A stretch of DNA of 64,000 bases, taken from assembly GCA_964416425.1 (NCBI GenBank), contig CAYQEC010000010.1:19034-83033 (forward strand), read 5' to 3'. Numbering within the stretch: position 1 is the stretch's first letter; each line of letters begins with the position of its first letter. The notes under the pieces were generated by a model. It searched no databases, had not been told where the DNA came from, and saw only the letters and a list, made by a program, of their open reading frames with translations. Positions 55,091-63,974 of this stretch are shown here, one piece after another. Origin of the DNA: CAYQEC01 sp964416425 (GTDB lineage: Bacteria > Actinomycetota > Acidimicrobiia > Spongiisociales > UBA5794). Position numbers and translations under genes: made by a program.

Positions 55091-56715
55091 CGGTCCGGAT
55101 CACCTTCCTCGGCGGTCTCGGCGAGATCGGGCGAAATTGTGCGACGATCGAGATCGACGGCAAGCTCGCGATCATCGACGCCGGTCTCATGTTCCCCGAG
55201 GAGGACATGCTCGGCGTCGACCTGGTGCTCCCCGACTTCACCTCGGTGCTGGAGCGGGCCGGTGACGTCGAATGCATCATCCTCACCCATGGGCACGAGG
55301 ACCACGTCGGCTCCCTCGCCTACCTGTTGCGGGATGTCAACGTCCCGGTCTACGGCACGCCGCTGACGGTCGAGCTGGCCCGGTCCCGGGTCGAGGAGGC
55401 GGGGATCGTCCCCGAGCTGCACAGCGTGGCGCTGCGGGAATGGATCGAGCACGGCCCGTTCCGGTTCACCTTCCTCGGCGTCGCCCATTCGGTGCCGCAG
55501 GCAACCGGGGTCGTCCTCGACACCCCCGAAGGCCTCATCGTCCACTCCGGGGACTTCAAGCTCGACCCCACCCCGATCGATGGCCACCCGACCGACCTCA
55601 CCACCTTCGCCGGGTTCGGCCGATCGGGGGTCCGCCTCCTGCTGTGCGACAGCACCAATGCCGAACGATCCGGGTTCGTGCCGTCGGAGGCCTCGGTCGG
55701 CCCACCCTTCGACGAGTTCGTGGCCCGGGCCGAGGGGCGGGTCATCGTGGCTTGCTTCGCCAGTCACATCCACCGGGTGCAGCAGGCGCTCAACGCCATC
55801 GCCGCCGCCGGTCGCCGCTTCGCCTTCCTGGGCCGTTCGATGCTGCGCAACACCGAGATCGCCCGCGAGTTGGGGCTGCTCTCCTATTCCCCCGAGATCC
55901 AGGTCGAGCTGGAGGACCTCGACGACTACCCGCCGGAGAAGACCGCGGTGGTGTGCACCGGCAGCCAGGGCGAGCCCTACGCCGCGCTGTCGCTGATGGC
56001 GTCGGGGGAGCACCACGCCATCCACCTCTCGGCCGACGACACGGTCATCATCTCGGCCACCCCGATCCCCGGCAACGAGGCCAAGGTGTCGCGGGTCATC
56101 AATAATCTCACCCGCCTCGGGGTGACCGTCTACCACGGGTTGAACGCCCACGTCCACGTGTCGGGACACGCCGCCGCCGACGAGCTACGGACCTACTTCA
56201 ACGTGCTCCAGCCGAAGGCGATGGTGCCGGTGCACGGCGAGTATCGCCACCTCCACGCCAACGCCGCCCTTGCCCGCCAGGTGGGCGTGCCCGAGGTGCT
56301 GGTGTGCGAGGACGGCGACGCCGTCGTGCTCGAGGACGGAAGCGCCCGGATCGAACGGGGGACGGTGCCCGCCGGCTACGTCTACGTGGACGGCTACGGG
56401 ATCGGCGACGTCGAAGAGGTGCTGCGGGACCGCCGGCACCTCGCCGACGACGGGGTGTTGGTGGTGACGGTCGGCCTCGACGCCGGTAGCGGCGAGGTGG
56501 TGTTCGGTCCCGACATCGACAGTCACGGGGTGAGCGACGAGACCGACGAGATCCACCGGGAGGTGGCGAACGGCGTCACCGAAGCGCTCGCCGCCCTCGA
56601 CTGGCCGACCGATCTCGACACGGTGCGCCGCGGGATGCGGAGCGCGGCGGCGCGGGCGGTGAAGCGTCAGATCAACCGGCGGCCGGTGGTGTTCCCCATC
56701 CTCATCGAGTTGTAG
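55087..56715 (+). CDS. rnj: Ribonuclease J
   Basis: 542 residues. The metallo-beta-lactamase motif LTHGHEDHVGSL and later GDFK and HVSGHAA define the beta-CASP RNase J fold, with a C-terminal domain. It trims RNA 5' to 3' and cuts endonucleolytically. Overlap with dapA couples their translation. The poly-acidic coiled-coil gene ends 6 bp after it on the other strand. Confidence 0.95.
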   Translation: MTVRITFLGGLGEIGRNCATIEIDGKLAIIDAGLMFPEEDMLGVDLVLPDFTSVLERAGDVECIILTHGHEDHVGSLAYLLRDVNVPVYGTPLTVELARSRVEEAGIVPELHSVALREWIEHGPFRFTFLGVAHSVPQATGVVLDTPEGLIVHSGDFKLDPTPIDGHPTDLTTFAGFGRSGVRLLLCDSTNAERSGFVPSEASVGPPFDEFVARAEGRVIVACFASHIHRVQQALNAIAAAGRRFAFLGRSMLRNTEIARELGLLSYSPEIQVELEDLDDYPPEKTAVVCTGSQGEPYAALSLMASGEHHAIHLSADDTVIISATPIPGNEAKVSRVINNLTRLGVTVYHGLNAHVHVSGHAAADELRTYFNVLQPKAMVPVHGEYRHLHANAALARQVGVPEVLVCEDGDAVVLEDGSARIERGTVPAGYVYVDGYGIGDVEEVLRDRRHLADDGVLVVTVGLDAGSGEVVFGPDIDSHGVSDETDEIHREVANGVTEALAALDWPTDLDTVRRGMRSAAARAVKRQINRRPVVFPILIEL

Positions 56716-56721
56716 CGGCGG

Positions 56722-57570
56722 CTACTCGTCGTCGTCCTCGTCGTCCTCGTCGTCGTCGTCGTCGTGCGGCCTGCGCATGGCGGCCAGCGAGGTGAGGGCG
56801 TTGCGCCCGGCTTCGTCGCCGAGGTGGGGCAGCTTGGCGGAGCGGCGGCTGTAGAACGACCGGGTCTCGGTCTTCGTGCTCGACTCCGACTCGTCCCGGT
56901 ACGACGGCCGGGCCGGGATCTCCGGCTCCTCGACCACGGGCTCCTCGACGGATGGTACGTCCGCGGCGGCGGGCTCTTCGACCACTGCGGTGGATGCACC
57001 GTAGAAGGCGAGCATCTCGTCGACACGGGAGGCCACCGACCGGGGCTGCGGTGAGTCCGCCTCTGCCTGCTCCGCCTGCGGTGACGGATCCGCGGCCGCC
57101 TCCGGGACCTCGGGAGTCCCGGCGCCGCCGGCGGCGATGCGGTGCATGAGGATGTCCCGCTCCAGTTCCAACTCGGCGATCTGCTCCATGAGGGTACGGC
57201 GCTCGGCGTCGAATTCCTTCTGGCGCTTGATGAGGCTCTTGATGTGGGCGAACAGCTCGTCGGCGCTGTCGCCGAGGCTGGCGAGCTTGCCGATGCCGGA
57301 GCTGGCCTGGTCGGTGATGTGCTTCGCCTCGTCGTGGGCTTCGGAGATGATCCGCTCGGCTTCCTTGCGGGCGGTGGCGACGAGCATGAAGGCTTCGCGG
57401 CGGGCGTTCTCGAACGCTTCGGTCGTCACGGTGTTCTCGTCCTCGGGCCGCTCAGGCGACGCGCCGGCATCGGTGTCTTTGGCTTCACGAAGAGTGGTGC
57501 TCACGCCCTGCTTCTCCCATCGTGGCAATCGGCGGTCACCGTGTGGGCGGTCTTCCCCATTCTTCGGCAC
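56722..57570 (-). CDS. DivIVA-like coiled-coil protein with acidic tail
   Basis: 282 residues from GTG 57570; GTG 57504 (MSTTLREAKD...) is an alternative that removes 22 residues. Residues about 45-145 form a heptad-rich helix (ARREAFMLVATARKEAERII, then FDAERRTLMEQIAELELER) like DivIVA/Wag31 or SepIVA-type membrane-curvature proteins. The rest is Pro/Glu-rich and ends in an Asp/Glu run (PHDDDDDEDDEDDDE). No N-terminal DivIVA membrane-binding motif was recognised, so it may bind a partner instead. Placement between rnj and ftsK, beside division genes, suggests a role in the cell envelope or division. Confidence 0.6.
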   Translation of the reverse strand: MPKNGEDRPHGDRRLPRWEKQGVSTTLREAKDTDAGASPERPEDENTVTTEAFENARREAFMLVATARKEAERIISEAHDEAKHITDQASSGIGKLASLGDSADELFAHIKSLIKRQKEFDAERRTLMEQIAELELERDILMHRIAAGGAGTPEVPEAAADPSPQAEQAEADSPQPRSVASRVDEMLAFYGASTAVVEEPAAADVPSVEEPVVEEPEIPARPSYRDESESSTKTETRSFYSRRSAKLPHLGDEAGRNALTSLAAMRRPHDDDDDEDDEDDDE

Positions 57571-57873
57571 GGCGCCTTGTGATCTGTAACCTAGTTCCCC
57601 TGGGAAAGCCTTTGCAGCGAAGGGTTCCCGGCGGTGGCGCCGCGGCCCCCCCCGCCGCGACTCGGGACGGTGTCCGACGGTTGGGGCGAGAATCCCTTGT
57701 GCGTACTGACTTCGGCTCCACGGTCGCCGCGACCGCCCGCCCGGCGGGTAGCGAGTAGCTAGTCACTCCGGGCGGTGGGGAATGATGCGTGCGCACGGTG
57801 CGTCACCGACCGCGCGCGGACCGCGGTTTCGATCGTTGGCCGAATCGGCGCCCGGGTGTAAGGTTGTGCTCCC
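57571..57873. other. Intergenic region between coiled-coil gene and ftsK
   Basis: No open frame looks coding here. A dyad-rich element at 57595-57629 has TTCCC (57595-57599), GGGAA (57602-57606) and TTCCC (57625-57629), so the middle arm can pair with either side, plus an inner CCTT/AAGG pairing. TAAGGT at 57859-57864, 9 nt before the ftsK ATG, is its probable -10. No tRNA-like fold was found. Confidence 0.4.
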
Positions 57874-60114
57874 ATGGCTGCACGGAGATCATCCCGTGGG
57901 GCGAAGGGGCGGAAGAGGGTCAGGAAGAAGAAGACCTCGAAGCCGCGGATCGGCCTCCTCGCTGCGCTGCGAGGGAGCAGGGACCGCCTTCGGAAACGGC
58001 TCGGGCGTCACACCGACGACGTCTGGGGCATCCTCGCCATCGTCCTCGCCGGCCTGCTCGGGCTGGCGTTCTTCGATCTCGCCGGACCGGTCGGGCGCGG
58101 CGCCACCACCGGGCTCCACGTCGCCTTCGGGATCTGGGCCTACTTCGTGCCGCTCGTCCTCGTCGTCGTCGGGCTGGCGCTCATCGGGACCATGCCCCGC
58201 AGCGACTACGGCCGCCTCTCCACCGGGCTGCTCTCCCTCTTCGTGGGATCGCTCGGGCTCTTCCACCTGCTCACCGGTGCGGTGTCGCTGGCCGAGAGCA
58301 TGGACGAGGTCATCGCCCGTGGCGGCGCCGTCGGCTCCCTCATCGCCTTTCCCCTGCAGCGGCTCATCGGCTACTGGGGCGCCCTGCTGGTGCTCGTCGC
58401 CGTCAGCGGCCTCGCCGCGCTCGTGCTGACCCGGGCCACCATCCGCGACGTCGGCCACACCATCGCCTCCTGGGTGCGGGCCCTCGGCTTCGGGCCCGGC
58501 CACCGCCGCCGGGTCGCCCCGCCTCCGGCGATGGCGACCGTCCCGCCTCCGGCCGCCCCGGCCGGGGCACCGGCCAAGGCCGCCCCGCCCAAGCCTTCCG
58601 CCGACAAGTCGGCGCCGCCCAAGGCCCGTCCCACCCAGCCGGCCCGGCCCGCCGCCCGGCCCTCCGGTGAGGGGTACCGGCTGCCACCGCTCGAGCTGCT
58701 CGATCTCAGCTCCTCCGGGGGGCAGAACCGCAAGGCGCTGGAGCGGGCCGCGCACGAGCTGCAGGAGACCCTCTACCAGCATGGGGTCGACGCCACCCTG
58801 ACCCGGATCGTCCCCGGGCCCACCGTGACCCGCTACGAGGTCGAGCTGGCCCCGGGGGTGAAGGTCGCCAAGGTCACCGGGCTCTCCCATGACATCGCCT
58901 ACGCCATGGCGTCGGCCGACGTGCGGATCCTGGCGCCGATCCCGGGCAAGAGCGCCATCGGGATCGAGGTGCCCAACCACCACCGCGACCTCGTCACCCT
59001 CGGCGACATCCTGTGCAGTCCGGAGGCGGCCGCCGACCGCGACCCGATGAAGGTCGGGCTCGGCAAGGACGTCAGCGGCCACGCCCGCTTCCTCAAGCTC
59101 GACGACCTGCCCCACATGCTCATCGCCGGGGCCACCGGGGCCGGCAAGTCGTCGTGCATCAACGCCATCGTCACCTCGATCCTGATGCGGGCCCGGCCCG
59201 ACGAGGTACGCCTCGTCCTGGTCGACCCGAAGCGGGTCGAGCTCGGCCAGTACAACGACGTGCCGCACCTGCTGACCCGTGTCATCACCAACCCCAAGAA
59301 GGCGGCCGACGCCCTGCAGTGGGCGGTCCAGGAGATGGACCGCCGCTACGAGCTGGTGGCCGACGCCGGGGTGCGGGACATCACCAGCTACCGGGAGAAG
59401 TGGGACGCCGGCGGCCTCGACCCCGAGGGATTCGACCGCTTCCCCCACATCGTGGTGATCGTCGACGAGCTCAACGACTTGATGATGGTGGCGGGCCGGG
59501 CGGTCGAGGACGCCGTGGTGCGGATCGCCCAGATGGCCCGCGCCGTCGGCATCCACCTCGTGCTCGCCACCCAGCGTCCCTCGGTGAATGTCATCACCGG
59601 GGTCATCAAGGCCAACATCCCGTCGCGGCTGGCGTTCTCGGTCGCCTCCCAGACCGACTCGAGGGTCATCCTCGACTCCTCCGGAGCCGAAAAACTGGTC
59701 GGGCTGGGGGACATGCTGGTGGTGACGGCGCGGGAGCCGAAGCCGGAGCGGATCCAGGGTGCCTTCGTCTCGGAGCGGGAGATCCACGCCGTGGTCGACT
59801 GGGTGCGGGAACAGCGCCGCGCCGCCTACCGGGACGCCGAGGTCTTCGAGACCTCCGCCCGCCAGGAGAACGGCGACGACGAGTTCGACGGCGAGGATCC
59901 CGACATCGTGCGCCAGGCCATCGACCTGGTGGTGCGATCCCAGCTCGGCTCCACCTCGATGCTGCAGCGCAAGCTTCGCATCGGCTTCGCCCGGGCCGGG
60001 CGGGTGATGGACATCCTCGAGATGAGGGGCATCGTCGGCCCGTCCGAGGGGTCGAAGGCGCGGGTGGTGCTGATGACGGTCGAGGAGCTCGACCAGACGC
60101 TCGTGGGCGGCTGA
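57874..60114 (+). CDS. ftsK: FtsK/SpoIIIE DNA translocase
   Basis: 746 residues. A basic N-terminus (KGRKRVRKKKTSK) precedes four membrane segments (about residues 50-190), then a Pro/Ala-rich linker (about 210-265), the alpha/beta motor (Walker A GATGAGKS at 419-426, Walker B VVIVDELNDLMM) and the C-terminal winged-helix gamma domain (VRQAIDLVVRSQLGSTSMLQ). It pumps DNA through the closing septum towards dif. It is downstream of dapA-rnj as in other actinobacteria, but the coiled-coil gene is inserted between. Confidence 0.95.
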   Translation: MAARRSSRGAKGRKRVRKKKTSKPRIGLLAALRGSRDRLRKRLGRHTDDVWGILAIVLAGLLGLAFFDLAGPVGRGATTGLHVAFGIWAYFVPLVLVVVGLALIGTMPRSDYGRLSTGLLSLFVGSLGLFHLLTGAVSLAESMDEVIARGGAVGSLIAFPLQRLIGYWGALLVLVAVSGLAALVLTRATIRDVGHTIASWVRALGFGPGHRRRVAPPPAMATVPPPAAPAGAPAKAAPPKPSADKSAPPKARPTQPARPAARPSGEGYRLPPLELLDLSSSGGQNRKALERAAHELQETLYQHGVDATLTRIVPGPTVTRYEVELAPGVKVAKVTGLSHDIAYAMASADVRILAPIPGKSAIGIEVPNHHRDLVTLGDILCSPEAAADRDPMKVGLGKDVSGHARFLKLDDLPHMLIAGATGAGKSSCINAIVTSILMRARPDEVRLVLVDPKRVELGQYNDVPHLLTRVITNPKKAADALQWAVQEMDRRYELVADAGVRDITSYREKWDAGGLDPEGFDRFPHIVVIVDELNDLMMVAGRAVEDAVVRIAQMARAVGIHLVLATQRPSVNVITGVIKANIPSRLAFSVASQTDSRVILDSSGAEKLVGLGDMLVVTAREPKPERIQGAFVSEREIHAVVDWVREQRRAAYRDAEVFETSARQENGDDEFDGEDPDIVRQAIDLVVRSQLGSTSMLQRKLRIGFARAGRVMDILEMRGIVGPSEGSKARVVLMTVEELDQTLVGG

Positions 60115-60170
60115 GGCCGCGGTCGGCAGGAGCCTGCTGCACTCCGGAAATGCATCGGTATGGTTGACCG

Positions 60171-61985
60171 ATGATGCCGCGTGCCAGATTCGACGATCTC
60201 ACCCCGGGGAGGGAGCACTCCTTCGGGTTCCGCGGCCGGCGCGGTTCGGTGGTGGCCCGCACCCTCGGCGAGGTGGTGCCGGCCCTGCGCGAGGTCGAGC
60301 AGGCCACCCGGGCCGGGCTCTGGGCCGCCGGGTACGTCGCCTACGAGGCGGCCCCCGCCTTCGATCCGGCGTTGCGGGTTCGGCCGCGGGCGATGCACGA
60401 CCCGCTGCGGATGATGCCCCTCGTCTACTTCGGGCTGTTCCTGCGGCGGGAGGAATGCGCTCGACTGGAGCCACGGTCGATGCACCCGGCCCCGTACACG
60501 GTGTCAGCGTGGACGCCCGAAATCGACCGGGAGCAGTACGAGCGTGGAGTGGAGGAGATCCGGTCCGCCATCGCCGCCGGCGAGACCTATCAGGTCAACC
60601 ACACCCTGCGGCTGCGGGCTGCCTTCTCGGGTGACCCGGGGGAGCTCTACCGCGATTTGGTGCTGGCCCAGCGTGGCGCCCACGCCGCCTGTATCGAGGC
60701 CGGCCGCTACCGGGTGGTGAGCGCCTCACCGGAGAAGTTCTTCCGCATCGACGGGTCCCGCATCGAGGTCCGGCCCATGAAGGGGACCATCCGGCGCGGT
60801 CGCTGGCCCGAGGAGGACGACGCCCTCGCCGAGGCGCTGTGCACCTCCGAGAAGGACCGGGCGGAGAACCTCATGATCGTCGACCTGCTCCGCAACGACC
60901 TGGGCAGGATCGCCGAGTTCGGCACCGTCTCGGTCGACGCCCTGCTCGAGCTGGAGCGTTTCGAGACGGTGTGGCAGCTCACCTCGGAGATCTCGGCCCA
61001 GCTCCGCCCCAACACCTCGCTGTGCGACGTGTTCCGGGCCCTCTTCCCGTCCGGTTCGGTCACCGGCGCTCCCAAGGCCCGCACCATGGAGCTCATCACC
61101 GAGCTGGAGGAGTCGCCGCGCGGCGTCTACTGCGGGGCGGTCGGGTACGTGGCCCCCGCCGGAGCCGCCGGCCCCGACGCCGAGTTCAGCGTGGCGATCC
61201 GCACCGTGGTGGTCGACGAGCACGAGGGGCTCGCCGAGTACGGAGTCGGGGGTGGCATCACCTGGGACTCCGACTCGGCCGGCGAGTACGAGGAAGCCCG
61301 GGTCAAGGCGCAACTCCTCGTCGACCGCCGTCCCGAGTTCCTGTTGGTGGAGACGCTGCGGTGGGATCCCGACGGCGGTTTTCGTTTCCTCTCCGACCAC
61401 CTCGACCGCCTCGCCGCCTCGGCCGGCTACTTCGGTTTCCCCTGCGACCGGGAGGCGGTCGCCTCGTGCGTGCTCGCCGCCGCCGGGGACTCGCTCGAAC
61501 CGCGGCGGGTGCGGCTGGTGCTGGGCCGGGACGGGGCCTGCCGGGCCGAGGCGGAGGAGGTGGTGCCCCCGTGGCTGGAGGGGCCCGGTGCCGGCGGGGA
61601 CCCGATCGTGGTGACGGTCGACCCGCTCCCGGTGACGTCCTCCAACGTGTTCCTCTTCCACAAGACCACCCAGCGCAAGGTGTACGAGGAGCGGATCAAG
61701 CGCCATCCGACCATGGACGAGGTGCTGCTGCAGAACGAGCGGGGTGAGCTGACCGAGACCACCATCGGCAACGTCGCGGTGTGCTTCGGCGGCCGCTGGT
61801 ACACCCCCCCGCTCGACTCGGGTTGCCTCGGGGGCGTCTACCGGCAGCGGTTGCTCGATGCCGGGGTCTTGGAGGAGCAGGTGGTCCGCGTCGCCGACCT
61901 GGCGCGAGTCGAGGACGTGGCGGTGCTCAACTCGGTGCGGGGGTGGCGGGCCGCGGTCCTGGTGGACGGCGAGCGGCCCGACTGA
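60171..61985 (+). CDS. pabBC: Fused aminodeoxychorismate synthase component I and aminodeoxychorismate lyase (PabB-PabC)
   Basis: 604 residues. Residues about 1-395 are the chorismate-binding enzyme: K204 in RPMKGTIRRG is the PabB-type covalent lysine; VVSASPEKFF, AENLMIVDLLRNDLG and GSVTGAPKARTMELI are conserved. Residues about 400-604 are a class IV aminotransferase with K498 in LFHKTTQRKVYEE and LTETTIGNVAV. The two reactions make 4-aminobenzoate for folate; the glutamine amidotransferase PabA must be encoded elsewhere. The N-terminus is shorter than E. coli PabB. ATG 60171 is 6 nt after TATGGT (60159-60164), so leaderless; an adjacent ATG at 60174 is possible. Confidence 0.92.
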   Translation: MMPRARFDDLTPGREHSFGFRGRRGSVVARTLGEVVPALREVEQATRAGLWAAGYVAYEAAPAFDPALRVRPRAMHDPLRMMPLVYFGLFLRREECARLEPRSMHPAPYTVSAWTPEIDREQYERGVEEIRSAIAAGETYQVNHTLRLRAAFSGDPGELYRDLVLAQRGAHAACIEAGRYRVVSASPEKFFRIDGSRIEVRPMKGTIRRGRWPEEDDALAEALCTSEKDRAENLMIVDLLRNDLGRIAEFGTVSVDALLELERFETVWQLTSEISAQLRPNTSLCDVFRALFPSGSVTGAPKARTMELITELEESPRGVYCGAVGYVAPAGAAGPDAEFSVAIRTVVVDEHEGLAEYGVGGGITWDSDSAGEYEEARVKAQLLVDRRPEFLLVETLRWDPDGGFRFLSDHLDRLAASAGYFGFPCDREAVASCVLAAAGDSLEPRRVRLVLGRDGACRAEAEEVVPPWLEGPGAGGDPIVVTVDPLPVTSSNVFLFHKTTQRKVYEERIKRHPTMDEVLLQNERGELTETTIGNVAVCFGGRWYTPPLDSGCLGGVYRQRLLDAGVLEEQVVRVADLARVEDVAVLNSVRGWRAAVLVDGERPD

Positions 61986-62017
61986 CACCCGGCTCCGCCC
62001 GGCTACGCTTCCGGCCG

Positions 62018-62917
62018 ATGGGTGATTACCACGTCCACCTCCATCCGCACGGGCCCTACCGGGGGGTGGGGCCGCCGCCGGGGGAGTACCCGCCGGGCCA
62101 CCTCGAGTCCTACGTGGAGCAGGCGGCCCGCCGCGGCGTCACCGAGGTCGGCTTCACCGAGCACCTCTACCGCTGCGTCGAGGCGGCCCCGGTACTGGGC
62201 CGGTTCTGGGACGCCGAGCCGCGGCTCGACCTGGCGGCGCAGACGGCGTCGTTCTTCGCCGAGGACCTGACCCTGTCGCTGGAGGGCTACGTGGCGGCGG
62301 TGACCGCGGGCCGGGAGCGGGGCCTCCCGGTGCTGCTCGGCCTCGAGGTGGACTTCTTCCCGGAGACGATCGACGCCGTGCTCGACCTGCTCGCCCCCTA
62401 CCCGTGGGACTTCCTCGTCGGTTCGGTCCACTGGATCGGCGGCTGGGCGGTCGACCATGGCGGAGCCGCCTACGAGTACCGCCGCCGCGGTATCCGGCGC
62501 GCCTACGAGGACTACTTCGCCCTGGAGGCACGGCTCGCCGCCTCAGGAGCGGTCGACGTGCTGGCGCATGCCGACGTCATCAAGAAGTACGGGTACCGGC
62601 CGCAGCACGAGCCGGTGGACCTCTACCGCCCGGTGGTGGAGGCGGCGGCCCGCAGCGGCACCGCGGTCGAGGTCTCCAGCGCCGGCCTCCGCTACCCGGC
62701 CCGCCAGGTCTACCCGGAGCCGGCGTTCCTCGCCATGTTCGCCGCAGCCGGGGTGCCGATCACCCTCGCCAGCGACGCCCACCTCCCCGAGCAGTGCGCC
62801 TACGGTTGGGACGAGGTCGTGGCCGCCGCCCGCGCCGCCGGCTACGCCGAGCGGCTCCGCTTCCGCCGCCGCCGGGCCGAGCCGGTGCCGCTGCCCGATT
62901 CCCGGCCACCCGGCTAG
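62018..62917 (+). CDS. PHP-domain histidinol-phosphatase-like protein
   Basis: 299 residues. MGDYHVHLHPHG is the first metal motif (HxH), followed by EVGFTEHLYRC, LLGLEVDFFPE, FLVGSVHWIG, VLAHADVIKKYG and ITLASDAHLPEQ, completing a PHP trinuclear metal site. Length and motif order match HisK/HisJ histidinol phosphatase; no other his genes are in the window. TACGCT (62004-62009) lies 8 nt before the ATG. An IS481 element lies one base past its stop; the gene is intact. Confidence 0.87.
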   Translation: MGDYHVHLHPHGPYRGVGPPPGEYPPGHLESYVEQAARRGVTEVGFTEHLYRCVEAAPVLGRFWDAEPRLDLAAQTASFFAEDLTLSLEGYVAAVTAGRERGLPVLLGLEVDFFPETIDAVLDLLAPYPWDFLVGSVHWIGGWAVDHGGAAYEYRRRGIRRAYEDYFALEARLAASGAVDVLAHADVIKKYGYRPQHEPVDLYRPVVEAAARSGTAVEVSSAGLRYPARQVYPEPAFLAMFAAAGVPITLASDAHLPEQCAYGWDEVVAAARAAGYAERLRFRRRRAEPVPLPDSRPPG

Positions 62918-63900
62918 GTGTGCTCTTCGGGCAGGTTGTCCCTGATGAGGCTGGTGGGGGTTGCCCATCCGAGCGCTCCGTGGGCTCGGTGGTGATTGTA
63001 GAAGTGGATGAACCCGGCATACGCCTCGGCACGCTCGGTTTCTGAACGCCAGGGTCGGATGTAGGCCCATTCCTCGAGCAGGATTCGGTGGAAGCGTTCG
63101 ACCTTGCCGTTGGTCTGGGGCCGGCGGGGTCTCGTCTTGTTCACCTTCGTGCCGGTCGCTGCACAGGTCCGGTGCCAGAGCCCGGATCTGTAGCAGGAGC
63201 CGTTGTCGGTGATCACCCGCTCGGGTTGGATCCCGATCGCCTGATACCAGGTGGCGGCGCGGTGCCAGAACCCGGCTGCGGTAACGGCTTTCTCGTCGGT
63301 GTGGATCTCGGAGTAGGCGATGCGAGTCCGGTCATCGACCGCGGTGTGGATGTAGCGGTACCCGACCCTGCGGCTGGCGGTGTCTTCACCGGGGTAGCCC
63401 CGACCACGGACACGCCACCCGCCGCCGTCAGGGATCCCAGCAAGCTTCTTGACATCGACGTGGATCAACTCTCCCGGCGTGTCACGCTGATACCTATGGA
63501 CAGGTCCGCGATTCGTGGCCCGGTCACCACGGTCCAGGCGGCCAAGGCCCGCCCGGTTCAGGATGTTCTGCACCGTCGATGCCGCAAGGCCGACCTCGAA
63601 AGCGATGTGATCCGCACCCCACCGGCGCTTGAGCCGCAGCCGCATCACCCGACGGCGCAATTGGCGCGACGTGCGATTCGGCGACCGATGCGGCCTCGAT
63701 GACCTGTCCCGGAGTCCATCGTCGCCCTCGGCCAACCATCGGTTCCGCCACTTACGCACCGTCTTCGCATCGACCTGGAACCGCTGCGCCGTGGCCTCGA
63801 CCGTCCAGCCATCGTTGGTGACACACCGCACCATCCTGCGTCGCCCCTCCGGGGTGAGTGGCGCGTTCGGATGCAACCGCGGGGTTGTAGCGTTAGCCAC
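62914..63900 (-). CDS. IS481-family transposase
   Basis: 328 residues from GTG 63900. An N-terminal helix-turn-helix (WTVEATAQRFQVDAKTVRKW) is followed by a DDE integrase fold: the first Asp in IHVDVKKLAG, the second in VITDNGSCY, and the Glu in TNGKVERFHRILLEEWAY. It catalyses cut or copy of the element. The stop TAG (complement of 62914-62916) is 3 bp outside the left terminal repeat, in the CTAG of the target, so the last codon and stop come from host DNA. The Shine-Dalgarno AAGGAGG is in a hairpin. Confidence 0.95.
   Translation of the reverse strand: MANATTPRLHPNAPLTPEGRRRMVRCVTNDGWTVEATAQRFQVDAKTVRKWRNRWLAEGDDGLRDRSSRPHRSPNRTSRQLRRRVMRLRLKRRWGADHIAFEVGLAASTVQNILNRAGLGRLDRGDRATNRGPVHRYQRDTPGELIHVDVKKLAGIPDGGGWRVRGRGYPGEDTASRRVGYRYIHTAVDDRTRIAYSEIHTDEKAVTAAGFWHRAATWYQAIGIQPERVITDNGSCYRSGLWHRTCAATGTKVNKTRPRRPQTNGKVERFHRILLEEWAYIRPWRSETERAEAYAGFIHFYNHHRAHGALGWATPTSLIRDNLPEEHT
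62919..62944 (+). repeat. IS481 left terminal inverted repeat
   Basis: Starts TGTG and ends with GTTGTCCCTG. The inner ten bases and outer four are identical to the right end. Confidence 0.85.
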
Positions 63901-63955
63901 GAGCCCTCCTTCTGAGTTGTGAGTCCTTCAACCCACAGTCTCGCAAGGAGGGCTC
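63901..63955 (-). promoter_or_regulatory. Shine-Dalgarno-sequestering hairpin in transposase leader
   Basis: On the minus strand GAGCCCTCCTT (complement of 63945-63955), a 33-nt loop, then AAGGAGGGCTC (complement of 63901-63911) form a perfect 11-bp stem that directly abuts the GTG start. The second arm is the transposase ribosome-binding site. RNA that runs in from outside the element would fold it shut, whereas a transcript starting inside the loop would not. Confidence 0.8.
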
Positions 63956-63974
63956 TCTGATCACACCGTCCCGC

